Shown here piece after piece: positions 24,206 to 32,243 of a DNA stretch of 44,551 nt; the first letter of the stretch is position 1, and each line of letters starts with the position of its first letter. Source of the stretch: Candidatus Viridilinea mediisalina (lineage in GTDB: Bacteria; Chloroflexota; Chloroflexia; Chloroflexales; Chloroflexaceae); the NCBI RefSeq assembly GCF_002532535.1, contig NZ_NQWI01000034.1, forward strand, positions 1 through 44,551, given 5' to 3'. The position numbers and the translations under genes are program-made. The notes under the pieces were generated by a model. That model worked only from the letters and a program-made list of their open reading frames with translations, ran no database searches and was not told the origin of the DNA.

Positions 24206-27200
24206 ATCCTTGTTCTAAAACCTGGCTTTAGCCTCCTTGCCTTGCTGCTGCTCTGCCTGCTGGTGGCAGGAGCTCGTGCCCCAGTGCAGGCCGAGCAGCA
24301 GGGGCGCTATATGGTGCGTTTGGCCCATGAGCCAATCCCTCCACTGGCCGCGAGCCTTGAGGCAATCCAGCAGGCGTTGGGCCAGCCGGTGACGCCGGTC
24401 TTTACCTATCGCCACGCGCTGTATGGCTTTGCCTTTGATCTGACACCGCACCAAGCTGAAGCGCTACGCAGTTTGCCCTTTGTTGCTGCGGTGCAGCCCG
24501 AAGGCTACGCAACGCTCCAGGCTGATACAAGCCCCTGGCGCCTCGCGGTGACTGATGCTGCGCTACGCCCTGCGCTGCTGCATGCCCACTTGAGCAGTGC
24601 GGAATCTGAAGCTAGTGGTCGGGCGTTGGCCCACTATGATGCCACCACGCGCAAGCTCTACCTCCAGCTTTTTTATCATGGTTTGGCTGAAGCGCCGATC
24701 ACACCAATAACTCTTGAACATACCGCATTATCAAGAACGCTAACGCCCATTGGGACGCCATGTTCGGCAATCTGCAATCTACAATCTACAATCGGAAATG
24801 GTATCAACGCTGAACTGCGCGACCGCTATGGCGCACAGCGGATCGCCCTTGGGCCGCTCAGCGCCGGGGTCTATGTTGATAGCATTGCTATCCCGCCAGC
24901 GGCTGAGGCGCTGCTCTTGGCTGGTGGCCTAGAGTTGCACCTGAGTAGTGACCAGGTGTTGCTGCACGCACCCCTTACGCCTAGTCGTGGTGAGGGGGTG
25001 CTGCTGGGAGTGATTGATAGCGGAATTGATCCTAACAATCCCGCCTTTCAGAATCCCGCCCCTGACGGGTATGTCTACCAAAACCCGCATGCTACGGGAG
25101 GCTTTTTGGGCGTATGCGACCCCAACAATCCGCGCTATGATCCAACCTTTCCATGCAACAACAAACTGATTGGTGCCTACACCTTTGATGCCACCGCCAC
25201 AACCCCCGACCCGCAGGGCCGTCCGAGTCCGCGTGACAACCATGGGCATGGCACTCACATTGCGGGCCTTGCGGTGGGCAACTATATCCCGCGTGTACGC
25301 ATCGGGCTTGCCGAGGTCGGGCCAATTGCTGGCGTCGCACCACGGGCCAACCTGATTGTCTATGATGTCTGTGGGCTACCTGAGAATGATCTCGTCTGCC
25401 CCCATTCGGCGCTGCTGGCGGCGATTGATCAGGCAATTGCCGACGGGGTGCAGGTGATCAACTATTCGATTGGCGCAGGGGCGAGCGATCCATGGGATCA
25501 TCTGGAGTCGCTTGGTTTGTTGCGCGCCTTTGAACACGACATCTTCGTGGCTGCGGCAGCGGGCAATCGTGGCCATGCCGACGATAGCATCAGTGCCCCA
25601 GCCAATGCCCCATGGGTGACGGCGGTTACCGCAAGTAGCCACGGACGCCGCTTTGTGCAGCAACTCCACGAGTTTGACGGGGGCACTGCGGCGTTGCGTC
25701 CTACTACGCTGCTAGGCGCTGGCTTGGGACCACAATTAGGCCCAGTGCCCATCCGTAGCGCCGCCGCTCTGGACAATCCCACATGTGCGCCTTTCAGCGC
25801 AGAGCAGCAGGCAGCCATTGAAGGGGCCATCGTGGTCTGTGCGCCCGGAGCGCTTGAGCGCATAGCGCAGGTGCAGCATGTGCGTGCAGGTGGTGGCGTG
25901 GGGGTGGTCTTTGTGAACCATGCGACAGTTGAGGAGCAGTTTGAGGAAGCAGTGCGTTACCCCCTACCGGCCATTGCGCTAACCCACAGCGATGCGCTAC
26001 TGCTAGAGGCGTGGCTTGGCACATGTGACGATTGTAGCGCCACGCTCAGTGCGACCTACGCCGAGCATGATGCGACCCTGGCCAACCGCATCCTGCCCTA
26101 CAGTTCACGCGGGCCGAACAGCCGCGTTCCCACTGTACTCAAGCCCAACCTGACGGCACCCGGTGCAGTGACCCTTGGGCCTTTTGGCGATTTCACAGCG
26201 AGGCAGCCCGACTACGCCTTCATGCAAGGCAGCTCAATGGCGGTCGCGCAGATCAGTGGGCTTGCCGCGATCTTGCGCCACATCCACCCCACATGGAGCG
26301 CGGCAGAGATCGCTTCCGCCTTGATGCTCACGGCGCTACCCGCCAACCTTGCCGATGGTGAGGCTGCTAGCCCCTTCGACCAGGGTGCCGGACGAGCCCA
26401 TGGGGTGCGGGCGGCCTTTGCGGGCTTTGTGTTGCCCGAAACCGCCGCTGCATTTCGCCAGGCCGATCCGGCCCACGGCGGCGACCCCAGCCAACTCAAC
26501 CTCGCAGCAATAACAAGCGAGCATTGTGAACGCAGTTGCAGCTTCACCCGGACCCTGCGGAGTACCTTTGACGTGCCGCTTACCTATACAATCACACTGC
26601 ACCACGGGGACGGCTTCAGCTTACACACAACCCCAGCCAACAGCATCAGCCTAGCGCCCGGCGCAAGCGTGCGGATCACTGTGACAGCGACGGTCAACGG
26701 GCGTGCGACAGGCAGCTACAGTTACGGCGCGGTCAGCTTTAGCAACACCGAGAACCTCGCAGCGCCAGCCCAGATACCCGTTGCCTTGCAGACCTTCGGG
26801 GTCAACCTGCCGCCCACGTTAGAGCTAGAGACTGCTGCGTTGAGCGGCAGCCAGCGCATTAGCCTGCATGCCGAAGCCCTAGACGGGCTTGAGGCCACGA
26901 GCTACGGGTTGCAGCGCATGCTGAGTGAGGCATTGCAGCTAGAACCAGGCGCAACCTACGAACGTGAACTGCGCCTGCCGCCCGATAGCCTCCTCTTGCG
27001 GGTTGAACTGGAGGCTGAAGCAGCAGGCAGCCACGAACTCTCGCTCTACGCCACAAGCCAGCCAGGGCAACCCAGCAGCACAAACACTACACTACTCTGT
27101 CGCACCCGTGGGGCGAACGCTTGCGAACTCACGGCTACCGAGCTGAGCCCAAAGATCCGCATCAGGGTCGCACAGACGGCTGAGGCCGAACTGGGGCCAA

Positions 27201-27529
27201 GCAGCAGCCGCTTACGCTACGGGCTCGTGCGGAGCACACCCCCAAACCCAAGCAACCTCAGCGTGAGCAGCCCCATCACCACGAGTGCAGGCGTGCCATT
27301 CGATCTCACCGTAACCTGGCAACTGCCCCCCAGCCCCAAGGACGAACGCTACCTAGGCCTCCTCACACTACACGAACACAGCAGCGCCCGCGACCTCGGC
27401 AGCGCAAGCATCATCCTCGACCTCCATGGCACTGGAGAACCTGAACCAAGCCCAAGCCCAACGCCTACACCAGAGCCAGAAGCTCCTTGGCGGGTTTATT
27501 TGCCTTTGGTGGGGATGGGTTCAGGGTAA
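24170..27529 (+). CDS. Secreted subtilisin-like serine protease (S8) with PA domain and YLPLV tail
   Basis: Numbering from the ATG at 24128, which is also possible. A hydrophobic signal segment (34-50) is followed by an I9-like propeptide (60-125) and the S8 domain with D297 (GVIDSGID), H374 (NHGHGTHIAG), the oxyanion region AAAAGNRG and S703 (GSSMA). A PA-like insert (about 545-630) sits between His and Ser. Beta-sandwich domains follow, then a Pro-Thr-Ser linker and the C-terminus VYLPLVGMGSG. ATG 24170 or 24128 both lie inside a family C repeat, so the true start is uncertain. Residues about 191-226 are encoded by an inserted family D element in frame. Expected outside the cell, degrading proteins. 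Confidence 0.88.
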   Translation: MPQTYFLFSRFCILVLKPGFSLLALLLLCLLVAGARAPVQAEQQGRYMVRLAHEPIPPLAASLEAIQQALGQPVTPVFTYRHALYGFAFDLTPHQAEALRSLPFVAAVQPEGYATLQADTSPWRLAVTDAALRPALLHAHLSSAESEASGRALAHYDATTRKLYLQLFYHGLAEAPITPITLEHTALSRTLTPIGTPCSAICNLQSTIGNGINAELRDRYGAQRIALGPLSAGVYVDSIAIPPAAEALLLAGGLELHLSSDQVLLHAPLTPSRGEGVLLGVIDSGIDPNNPAFQNPAPDGYVYQNPHATGGFLGVCDPNNPRYDPTFPCNNKLIGAYTFDATATTPDPQGRPSPRDNHGHGTHIAGLAVGNYIPRVRIGLAEVGPIAGVAPRANLIVYDVCGLPENDLVCPHSALLAAIDQAIADGVQVINYSIGAGASDPWDHLESLGLLRAFEHDIFVAAAAGNRGHADDSISAPANAPWVTAVTASSHGRRFVQQLHEFDGGTAALRPTTLLGAGLGPQLGPVPIRSAAALDNPTCAPFSAEQQAAIEGAIVVCAPGALERIAQVQHVRAGGGVGVVFVNHATVEEQFEEAVRYPLPAIALTHSDALLLEAWLGTCDDCSATLSATYAEHDATLANRILPYSSRGPNSRVPTVLKPNLTAPGAVTLGPFGDFTARQPDYAFMQGSSMAVAQISGLAAILRHIHPTWSAAEIASALMLTALPANLADGEAASPFDQGAGRAHGVRAAFAGFVLPETAAAFRQADPAHGGDPSQLNLAAITSEHCERSCSFTRTLRSTFDVPLTYTITLHHGDGFSLHTTPANSISLAPGASVRITVTATVNGRATGSYSYGAVSFSNTENLAAPAQIPVALQTFGVNLPPTLELETAALSGSQRISLHAEALDGLEATSYGLQRMLSEALQLEPGATYERELRLPPDSLLLRVELEAEAAGSHELSLYATSQPGQPSSTNTTLLCRTRGANACELTATELSPKIRIRVAQTAEAELGPSSSRLRYGLVRSTPPNPSNLSVSSPITTSAGVPFDLTVTWQLPPSPKDERYLGLLTLHEHSSARDLGSASIILDLHGTGEPEPSPSPTPTPEPEAPWRVYLPLVGMGSG
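24701..24804 (+). mobile_element. Family D element inside the subtilase coding sequence
   Basis: It runs from ACACCAATAAC to ATGGTAT and contains TTGAACATACCGCATTATCA, the core GACGCCATGTTCGGCAAT and AATCTAC heptamers, as in the intergenic copies. The reading frame stays open through it, adding about 35 residues (ITPITLEHTALSR through CNLQSTIGNG) between propeptide and protease domain. Confidence 0.85.
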
Positions 27530-27620
27530 TACCATGTACGATTGTAGATTGTAGATTGTAGATTGTAGATTGTAGATTGCAGATTGTAGATTGCAGATTG
27601 TAGATTGCAGATTACAGTTG
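27529..27620. repeat. Heptamer array (GATTGTA)n with family D end, between convergent genes
   Basis: It begins ATACCATG, the family D end, whose first A is the last base of the subtilase stop TAA. About eleven 7-bp units GATTGTA/GATTGCA follow. The family D core is missing, so this looks like a degenerate or truncated copy. It separates the convergent subtilase and lipoprotein genes. Confidence 0.85.
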
Positions 27621-27643
27621 GTACTCCCTACCCACACCGCGCC

Positions 27644-28627
27644 CTACCAATCCCCAAGTTCCGAGGGAACCCCCATCAACTCCAGGCTTTCAGGATCAAA
27701 GCCTGTACCAACACCCAGAACTTCCCATCTCCCCACTGCTTCGCGGCGAACAAACATGGTTGGTGGATCAAGAATACGATCAGTTGGTAGGACACGCAGG
27801 CGAACATAATCACCAGCTATGCCTTGGACTTGCATGCCCATCTCTGGCCCGCCAAACTGAGCCAAGAGCTCATTAATCGTATCGCCATGCGGTTCACACT
27901 GCTGTGGAGGGCAGAACGAACCTACCGGCACCAACTCACTGATAGGCGTAAAATCGCGCCCATCCTGTGCGCCGGGCGCGGTGGTCTCCAGCACCACCAC
28001 CGTCACATGCGAGGTCACCACCGGATCAAATTCAATCGTCTGGAGTTCAGGGCGGTCGGCGAGGGTCGCCTCGACGCTAATACCGCCCGTAAAATCAAGG
28101 CGCACACGACTCACGCGGCGATTCTGCAGAAAGCGATCCTCGCCACTCAGCGGATCAACTTTGGCATAGCCCGGCACAATACCCAGTGCGCTGAGTTGCA
28201 CCGCTTGGCTAAAGGTGAGGGTAACACTGGCAAACTGCCCATCACCCGGCACACGCCACGCAGTATCCATACGGCCATCAATCGTCTGGTCGGCACTATA
28301 GACCACCTCATTACCGGCACTATCGCGGCTTGGCGGGGCTTCAAACCAAGCAAACGCGGTCATAGGAGCAATGGGGGCGGGTGGCAGCACTGGTTCAGGT
28401 GTTGGGGTGGGCGTGGCGAGCTCTGGGGTCGCGCTGGGCGCAACGGGAAGGGGCGTCGCGCTGGGCGGTGGTGTCGCACTGGACAAAGCAGGCGCCACCA
28501 CCGTCGCCGTCGTTTCAACAACTGCTGCCCCTAGAGTACCATCCTCACCCCCACCGCACGCAGCGAGGATACTACCAAAAAAGATAATGACAATGAGGGA
28601 GCGCACGAGGGCTGGTTGGGGCAGCAT
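27644..28627 (-). CDS. Lipoprotein with discoidin-like (NADase-type glycan-binding) domain
   Basis: A 327-aa protein. Signal peptide with lipobox SILAAC (lipidated Cys24), then a Thr/Pro/Ala-rich linker to about residue 95. A domain from AFAWFEAPPSRDS through TIDGRMDTAWRVPGDG and VTLTFSQAVQLSALGIVPGY to VTVVVLETTAPG has the form of the galactose-binding-like fold annotated as NADase-type glycan-binding. A second conserved part with DPPTMFVRREAVGRWEVLG follows. Start ATG 28627 with AAAGGAA upstream; the longer in-frame reading comes from a family E arm. Probably surface-anchored and carbohydrate-binding; partner unknown. Confidence 0.75.
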   Translation of the reverse strand: MLPQPALVRSLIVIIFFGSILAACGGGEDGTLGAAVVETTATVVAPALSSATPPPSATPLPVAPSATPELATPTPTPEPVLPPAPIAPMTAFAWFEAPPSRDSAGNEVVYSADQTIDGRMDTAWRVPGDGQFASVTLTFSQAVQLSALGIVPGYAKVDPLSGEDRFLQNRRVSRVRLDFTGGISVEATLADRPELQTIEFDPVVTSHVTVVVLETTAPGAQDGRDFTPISELVPVGSFCPPQQCEPHGDTINELLAQFGGPEMGMQVQGIAGDYVRLRVLPTDRILDPPTMFVRREAVGRWEVLGVGTGFDPESLELMGVPSELGDW

Positions 28628-28632
28628 AATAA

Positions 28633-28686
28633 TTCCTTTCCCTATCTCTGTGTTCTCTGTGCCTCTGTGGTTCAATCCTCTGCATC
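28633..28686 (-). repeat. Family E arm, single, overlapping the DUF937 gene end
   Basis: On the minus strand it reads GCAGAGATGCAGAGGATTGA then ACCACAGAGGCACAGAG. The stop TGA (28672-28674) and the last six residues CRDAED of the DUF937 gene lie in it. Confidence 0.75.
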
Positions 28687-29925
28687 TCTGCAAACCTCCC
28701 GGATTTGCTGCAACGCCTGCTGCTCGGCGGCATTGACCCGTGTACCACCAATACCCATAAAGCCCCCTTCGCTCACAGCGGCGGCAGCTTGCTCTGCTGC
28801 ACTCACCACCAATGTGCCAAAGGCGGCCCGCTCGTCGGGGGTATGGCGAGCGACCAGCGCCATGGCGCTTCTGAGTTGGGCGAGAGCCTGTGCCGCAGCG
28901 GTTGTCTGGGCTGTGAAGTCACGAAAGTCCGCCTGGTTGAGCCCTGCGCCAAAGGCGATACGGAGCAACGAGATCGGTTGGGCTTGATTGGCAGCCTGCA
29001 AGACCGCCGCCGAGGCCGCTCCCAATTCGCGGGGTGCCCCGTCTTGCAACGCGGCACTGGCATCTGCCACGATGTAGGTGGCGGCCAAGGGCGCTTGCTG
29101 TACCTGTGCCCATTCGCTGTCACTGAAGCGTGCCCGCAGCGCATCGGCCTGATCGCACGCCGCCAAGACCTCTTTGGCCAGATGTTCTTGCTTGGGATTG
29201 GTGCTCTGTTGCATCACAGCGGACGATTCACTGGCCAAGAATTGCTGGAGGTTGTTGGCATTGAGGTTGCCGCTCTTGATCGCCCGATTGATCACACCAG
29301 CAATCATTGGTACCGCAAGGGTAAGCAGCGGGCGTACATCAAAACCAAGACGCTCGGAGAGGGTGGCGCTGATCGTGTTGGCCTTATCGCCCAACAGCAT
29401 GGTCAAAGGATCGCGCTGCGGTGGCGCACTGCCCGCACCGCCAAGCAGCGTGCCGAGCATGCCAAGGATGGGATTACCACCACCTGTACCGGCACTCGTG
29501 CTGCCAGAACCAGCCCCTCCCCCGCCGCCAAGCAGCGTACCGAGCATACTGGCCACTGGATTGCCGCCACTCGCCCCAGCAGCAGGTGGCGGGCTACTCG
29601 GCCCACTTGCCCCGCCCGCACCACTCAGCAGGGTGCCGAGCATACCGGCCAGTGGATTACCGCCGCCCCCGCTATCGCCCATATTGCCCAAAGCACCAAT
29701 CAAACTGCCCAAGGGATTATTGCCCCCCGCTTGGCTCAACTGGGCAAAGAGCGCCTCCGCCCCACCGGGCGTACTCGCCTGCTTACTCAGGCTCCCCAAG
29801 ACAACCGGCGTTACCGCGCCCATACACTCAGAGACCTGATTGGTATCTACGCCTAACCGACTGCCAAGCTGCCCAAGCAGTTCTGGCGGGAGCGCAGCAC
29901 CAAGTTGTTGGAGCATACTGGTCAA
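28672..29925 (-). CDS. DUF937 domain protein with glycine-rich tandem repeats
   Basis: A 417-aa protein. The DUF937 region (MLQQLGAALPPELLGQLGSR, then VTPVVLGSLSKQA, and PMIAGVINRAIKSGNLNANNLQQFL near 210) is interrupted by a Gly/Ala/Ser-rich stretch (about 65-170). In this stretch a unit of the type GGNPLAGMLGTLL-GGAG recurs three times. The C-terminal part (about 240-410) is helical with an ADASAALQDGAP and FMGIGGTRVNAAEQQAL pattern resembling TerB/tellurite-resistance-like domains. The start is a TTG at 29925 with GGAGGTG upstream; an ATG nine bases on is the alternative. Function unknown. It shares an approximately 45-bp gap and strand with the lipoprotein, so they may be cotranscribed. 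Confidence 0.75.
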   Translation of the reverse strand: MTSMLQQLGAALPPELLGQLGSRLGVDTNQVSECMGAVTPVVLGSLSKQASTPGGAEALFAQLSQAGGNNPLGSLIGALGNMGDSGGGGNPLAGMLGTLLSGAGGASGPSSPPPAAGASGGNPVASMLGTLLGGGGGAGSGSTSAGTGGGNPILGMLGTLLGGAGSAPPQRDPLTMLLGDKANTISATLSERLGFDVRPLLTLAVPMIAGVINRAIKSGNLNANNLQQFLASESSAVMQQSTNPKQEHLAKEVLAACDQADALRARFSDSEWAQVQQAPLAATYIVADASAALQDGAPRELGAASAAVLQAANQAQPISLLRIAFGAGLNQADFRDFTAQTTAAAQALAQLRSAMALVARHTPDERAAFGTLVVSAAEQAAAAVSEGGFMGIGGTRVNAAEQQALQQIREVCRDAED

Positions 29926-29975
29926 GAGGCACCTCCGTGTGATATAAAGGTTTGTGTCTAGCTAGTATACCAATA

Positions 29976-30086
29976 ATACCAGTTGCGATTGTAGATTGCA
30001 GATTGCAGATTGTAGATTGTCGAACATGGCGTTCCAATGGGCTTTAGCGTTCTTGATAATGCGGCATGCTCAAGGGTAATTGGTAT
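29976..30086 (-). mobile_element. Family D element, inverted, upstream of the acetyltransferase gene
   Basis: The ends ATACCAGTT (29976) and AATTGGTAT (30086) frame GATTGTA/GATTGCA heptamers, CGAACATGGCGTTCCAATGG and the GCGTTCTTGATAATGCGGCA core. It sits between the divergent DUF937 and acetyltransferase genes. Confidence 0.85.
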
Positions 30087-30158
30087 ACCTTCCCCTATCC
30101 CCTTTCCCCTATCCCCTATCTCCTATCCCCTATCCCCTATCCCCTATCCCCTATCTCC
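30087..30158. repeat. Heptamer array (CCCCTAT)n
   Basis: About ten 7-bp units CCCCTAT, with CTCCTAT variants, run up to the start codon at 30164. No purine-rich ribosome-binding site remains before that ATG. Confidence 0.9.
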
Positions 30159-30163
30159 TCCCC

Positions 30164-31270
30164 ATGCACTTCACCTTTGAACATGCCACGCCTGCCGACG
30201 ATGCGGCGCTGCGGCGCTTGTTGGTGGCCAATCCGCTGCCCGGTAGGGTTGCGTTGAGCTATGAGCGCGAGCCGAGCTATTTTGCTGGTTGTAGTACCAT
30301 GGGACACTTCTGGCAGGTCATGGTGGCCCGCGCCCATCCAGGGGCGGAGGTGGTGGGCTTGGCAAATCGGGCGGTGCGCCATGCCTACCTGGCGGGCCGT
30401 GTGGCCCCCCTTGGCTATTTGGGCCAACTGCGGGTTGATGGGCCGTTTCGTGGCTTGGGCTTGCTCGAACGGGCCTACCATATGCTACGCAAAGTCCATA
30501 ACGATGGGCGAGCGGGCTGCTATCTCACGACGATCGTTGAGGGCAATACTGCGGCCCAGCGCGTCCTTGTGACCCATCCACCCGCCACAGCGCCCCGCTT
30601 GTACCCCCACAGCCGCTTGGTGAGCCTGGCCCTTGTGGCCCGCCGCTATCCACCGCTGCGCCTGCCCCGCGTCGAGCTTGTCTGGGATGGGCGGGAGCGT
30701 TTGGCTCAGATTGCGGATTTTTTGGCCCACTATGGCCCACGCCGCCAGTTCTTTCCCGCCTACAGCGCCACAGATCTGGCCGGTAGTCCACTAACCCGGG
30801 GCTTCGATCCGCGTGACTTCTGTCTTGCCTTGCACCATGGTGCTATCATTGGGCTGTTGGGGCTTTGGGATCAATCGGCCTACAAGCAGACGGTGGTGCG
30901 GGGTTACCACGGCTGGATGCGCCCTACGCGCCCGCTCTACAATCTCGCAGCACGACTGCTGGGCCTCCAGCCCCTGCCCGCCCCGGGTGCCCAGTTGCGC
31001 CACTGTTATGCCAGCTTTCTCTGCATTGCCGACGACCAGCCGCAGGTCTTTGCCGCATTGTTGCAGGCCGCCCTGCAGCGGGCCGCCCTGCGCGGTGCCA
31101 ACTACCTGATGCTCGGCCTCACCCACCGTGATCCCCTGCTGCCCTACGCCCAACGCTACCTGCATATTCCCTACTACAGCCGCGTCTACCTTGCGGCCTG
31201 GCAAACAAAGGAAATCCCTGATGATGCCTACGACCAACGCATCCCCGCTATCGAAATCGCCAGCCTCTGA
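30164..31270 (+). CDS. GNAT-like acetyltransferase, two-domain
   Basis: A 368-aa protein. The N-terminal half has the GNAT acetyl-CoA signature LGQLRVDGPFRGLGLLERAY followed by VEGNTAAQRVL. The second half (from about 200) repeats a GNAT-like architecture, with CLALHHGAIIGLLGLWDQS and YLMLGLTHRDPLLPYAQ. Start ATG 30164 (MHFTFEHATPADD) is chosen because upstream codons come from the heptamer array. It overlaps the next gene if that one starts at 31221, so they are probably cotranslated. The cluster continues with a GH3-family enzyme. Substrate unknown. Confidence 0.75.
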   Translation: MHFTFEHATPADDAALRRLLVANPLPGRVALSYEREPSYFAGCSTMGHFWQVMVARAHPGAEVVGLANRAVRHAYLAGRVAPLGYLGQLRVDGPFRGLGLLERAYHMLRKVHNDGRAGCYLTTIVEGNTAAQRVLVTHPPATAPRLYPHSRLVSLALVARRYPPLRLPRVELVWDGRERLAQIADFLAHYGPRRQFFPAYSATDLAGSPLTRGFDPRDFCLALHHGAIIGLLGLWDQSAYKQTVVRGYHGWMRPTRPLYNLAARLLGLQPLPAPGAQLRHCYASFLCIADDQPQVFAALLQAALQRAALRGANYLMLGLTHRDPLLPYAQRYLHIPYYSRVYLAAWQTKEIPDDAYDQRIPAIEIASL

Positions 31271-32009
31271 GCCCACTGGATCTGAAGGGGGACAGCTAAC
31301 CGGCATGGTGCAGCCAATTAGTGCCTTGCGTGACACCGATCACGCCGAGATGTATGCGCTCATGGAGCGCCACTTCCTGGCCATGAGTCCCGCAGGCTTT
31401 GCGGCTGATCTTGCCGAAAAATCTGCCATCATTCTGCTCCGTGAGGCTAGCAGTAACCAGTTGGTGGGCTTTTCGACCATCACGCAACTGGAGAGCTACG
31501 ATGAGCATGGGCCGATCAGTGCGATCTTTTCGGGCGATACGATTGTTGATCGCGCCCATTGGGGCAGCCCGCGCTTGGCGCAACTCTGGGGGCGCTATGT
31601 CTTTGCCCGCGCCGCCCAGATGCAGCCACAACGTGTCTATTGGTTTCTGATCTGTTCAGGCTATAAAACCTACCGCTTTCTCCCGCTCTTCTTTCGTGAA
31701 TTCTACCCCCATCATGCTGCACCAACCCCACCCAGCATGCAAGCATTGATGGATCGCCTCGCGTACCTCAAGTTTCCAGAGGAATACTGCGCACACCAAG
31801 GGATCGTGCGTTTGCAGCGGGCAACCCCGCTACGCCCTGAGGTAGCACCCCTGACCAGTGCGCGGCAACGCGATCCCCATATTGCCTTCTTCGCCCGCGC
31901 CAACCCCGGCCACCACGCGGGCGACGAGCTAGTCTGCCTCGCCGAACTGAGCCACGCGAACCTGAGCGCGGCGGGGCGGCGCATGCTGCGGGAGGGAGAG
32001 GGAGCGTAG
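31221..32009 (+). CDS. GNAT-fold-like protein of unknown function
   Basis: A 262-aa protein from ATG 31221, which has AAAGGAAA upstream and overlaps the previous gene by 50 bases; ATG 31305 (MVQPISALRD) is an alternative. The pattern LRDTDHAEMYALMERHFL, IILLREASSNQLVGFSTI and YWFLICSGYKTYRFLPLFFREFYP suggests a distant acyl-CoA N-acyltransferase fold. I cannot name a family. Its last base triplet (TAG) is the first part of a family E arm. Position between a GNAT gene and a GH3 gene suggests a common pathway. Confidence 0.65.
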   Translation: MMPTTNASPLSKSPASEPTGSEGGQLTGMVQPISALRDTDHAEMYALMERHFLAMSPAGFAADLAEKSAIILLREASSNQLVGFSTITQLESYDEHGPISAIFSGDTIVDRAHWGSPRLAQLWGRYVFARAAQMQPQRVYWFLICSGYKTYRFLPLFFREFYPHHAAPTPPSMQALMDRLAYLKFPEEYCAHQGIVRLQRATPLRPEVAPLTSARQRDPHIAFFARANPGHHAGDELVCLAELSHANLSAAGRRMLREGEGA

Positions 32010-32055
32010 AGATACAGAGGGTTGAACCACAGAGGCACAGAGGGCACAGAGGGTG
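32006..32055 (+). repeat. Family E arm, single
   Basis: GTAGAGATACAGAGGGTTGA and ACCACAGAGGCACAGAGGGC. It contains the stop codon of the preceding gene at its first bases. Confidence 0.75.
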
Positions 32056-32062
32056 TTTTTGT

Positions 32063-32190
32063 TAGGGATGGTTTCAGACTACTTTACCGTTTGCGCCATT
32101 AAGTAGTGCCGACTTTAGTCGGCTGAGGTCGTAGGATGCTATTGGATGCCGACTAAAGTCGGCACTACGACGGTAAAGCTGAGCCGTGCC
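32063..32190. mobile_element. Family A element, copy 4, with a family C-type end
   Basis: The left end TTAGGGATGGTTTCAG is that of family C. The core 32103-32168 (GTGCCGACTTTAGTCGGC and inverse) is that of family A, and TTTACCGT / ACGGTAAA arms surround it. This links families A and C through shared termini. Confidence 0.7.
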
Positions 32191-32212
32191 CCTACACAGG
32201 GCAAATGTCGTA

Positions 32213-32236
32213 CTCCTTCCTCCTTCCTCCTTCCTA
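32213..32236. repeat. Heptamer array (CTCCTTC)n before the GH3 gene
   Basis: Three to four units of 7 bp, ending 8 bases before the GH3 start codon. Confidence 0.7.
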
Positions 32237-32243
32237 AATAAAC

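Noticed and set aside
27537-27620. GATTGTA arrays as a CRISPR
   Set aside because: Units are 7 bp without spacers and no cas gene is present; they are simple tandem repeats.
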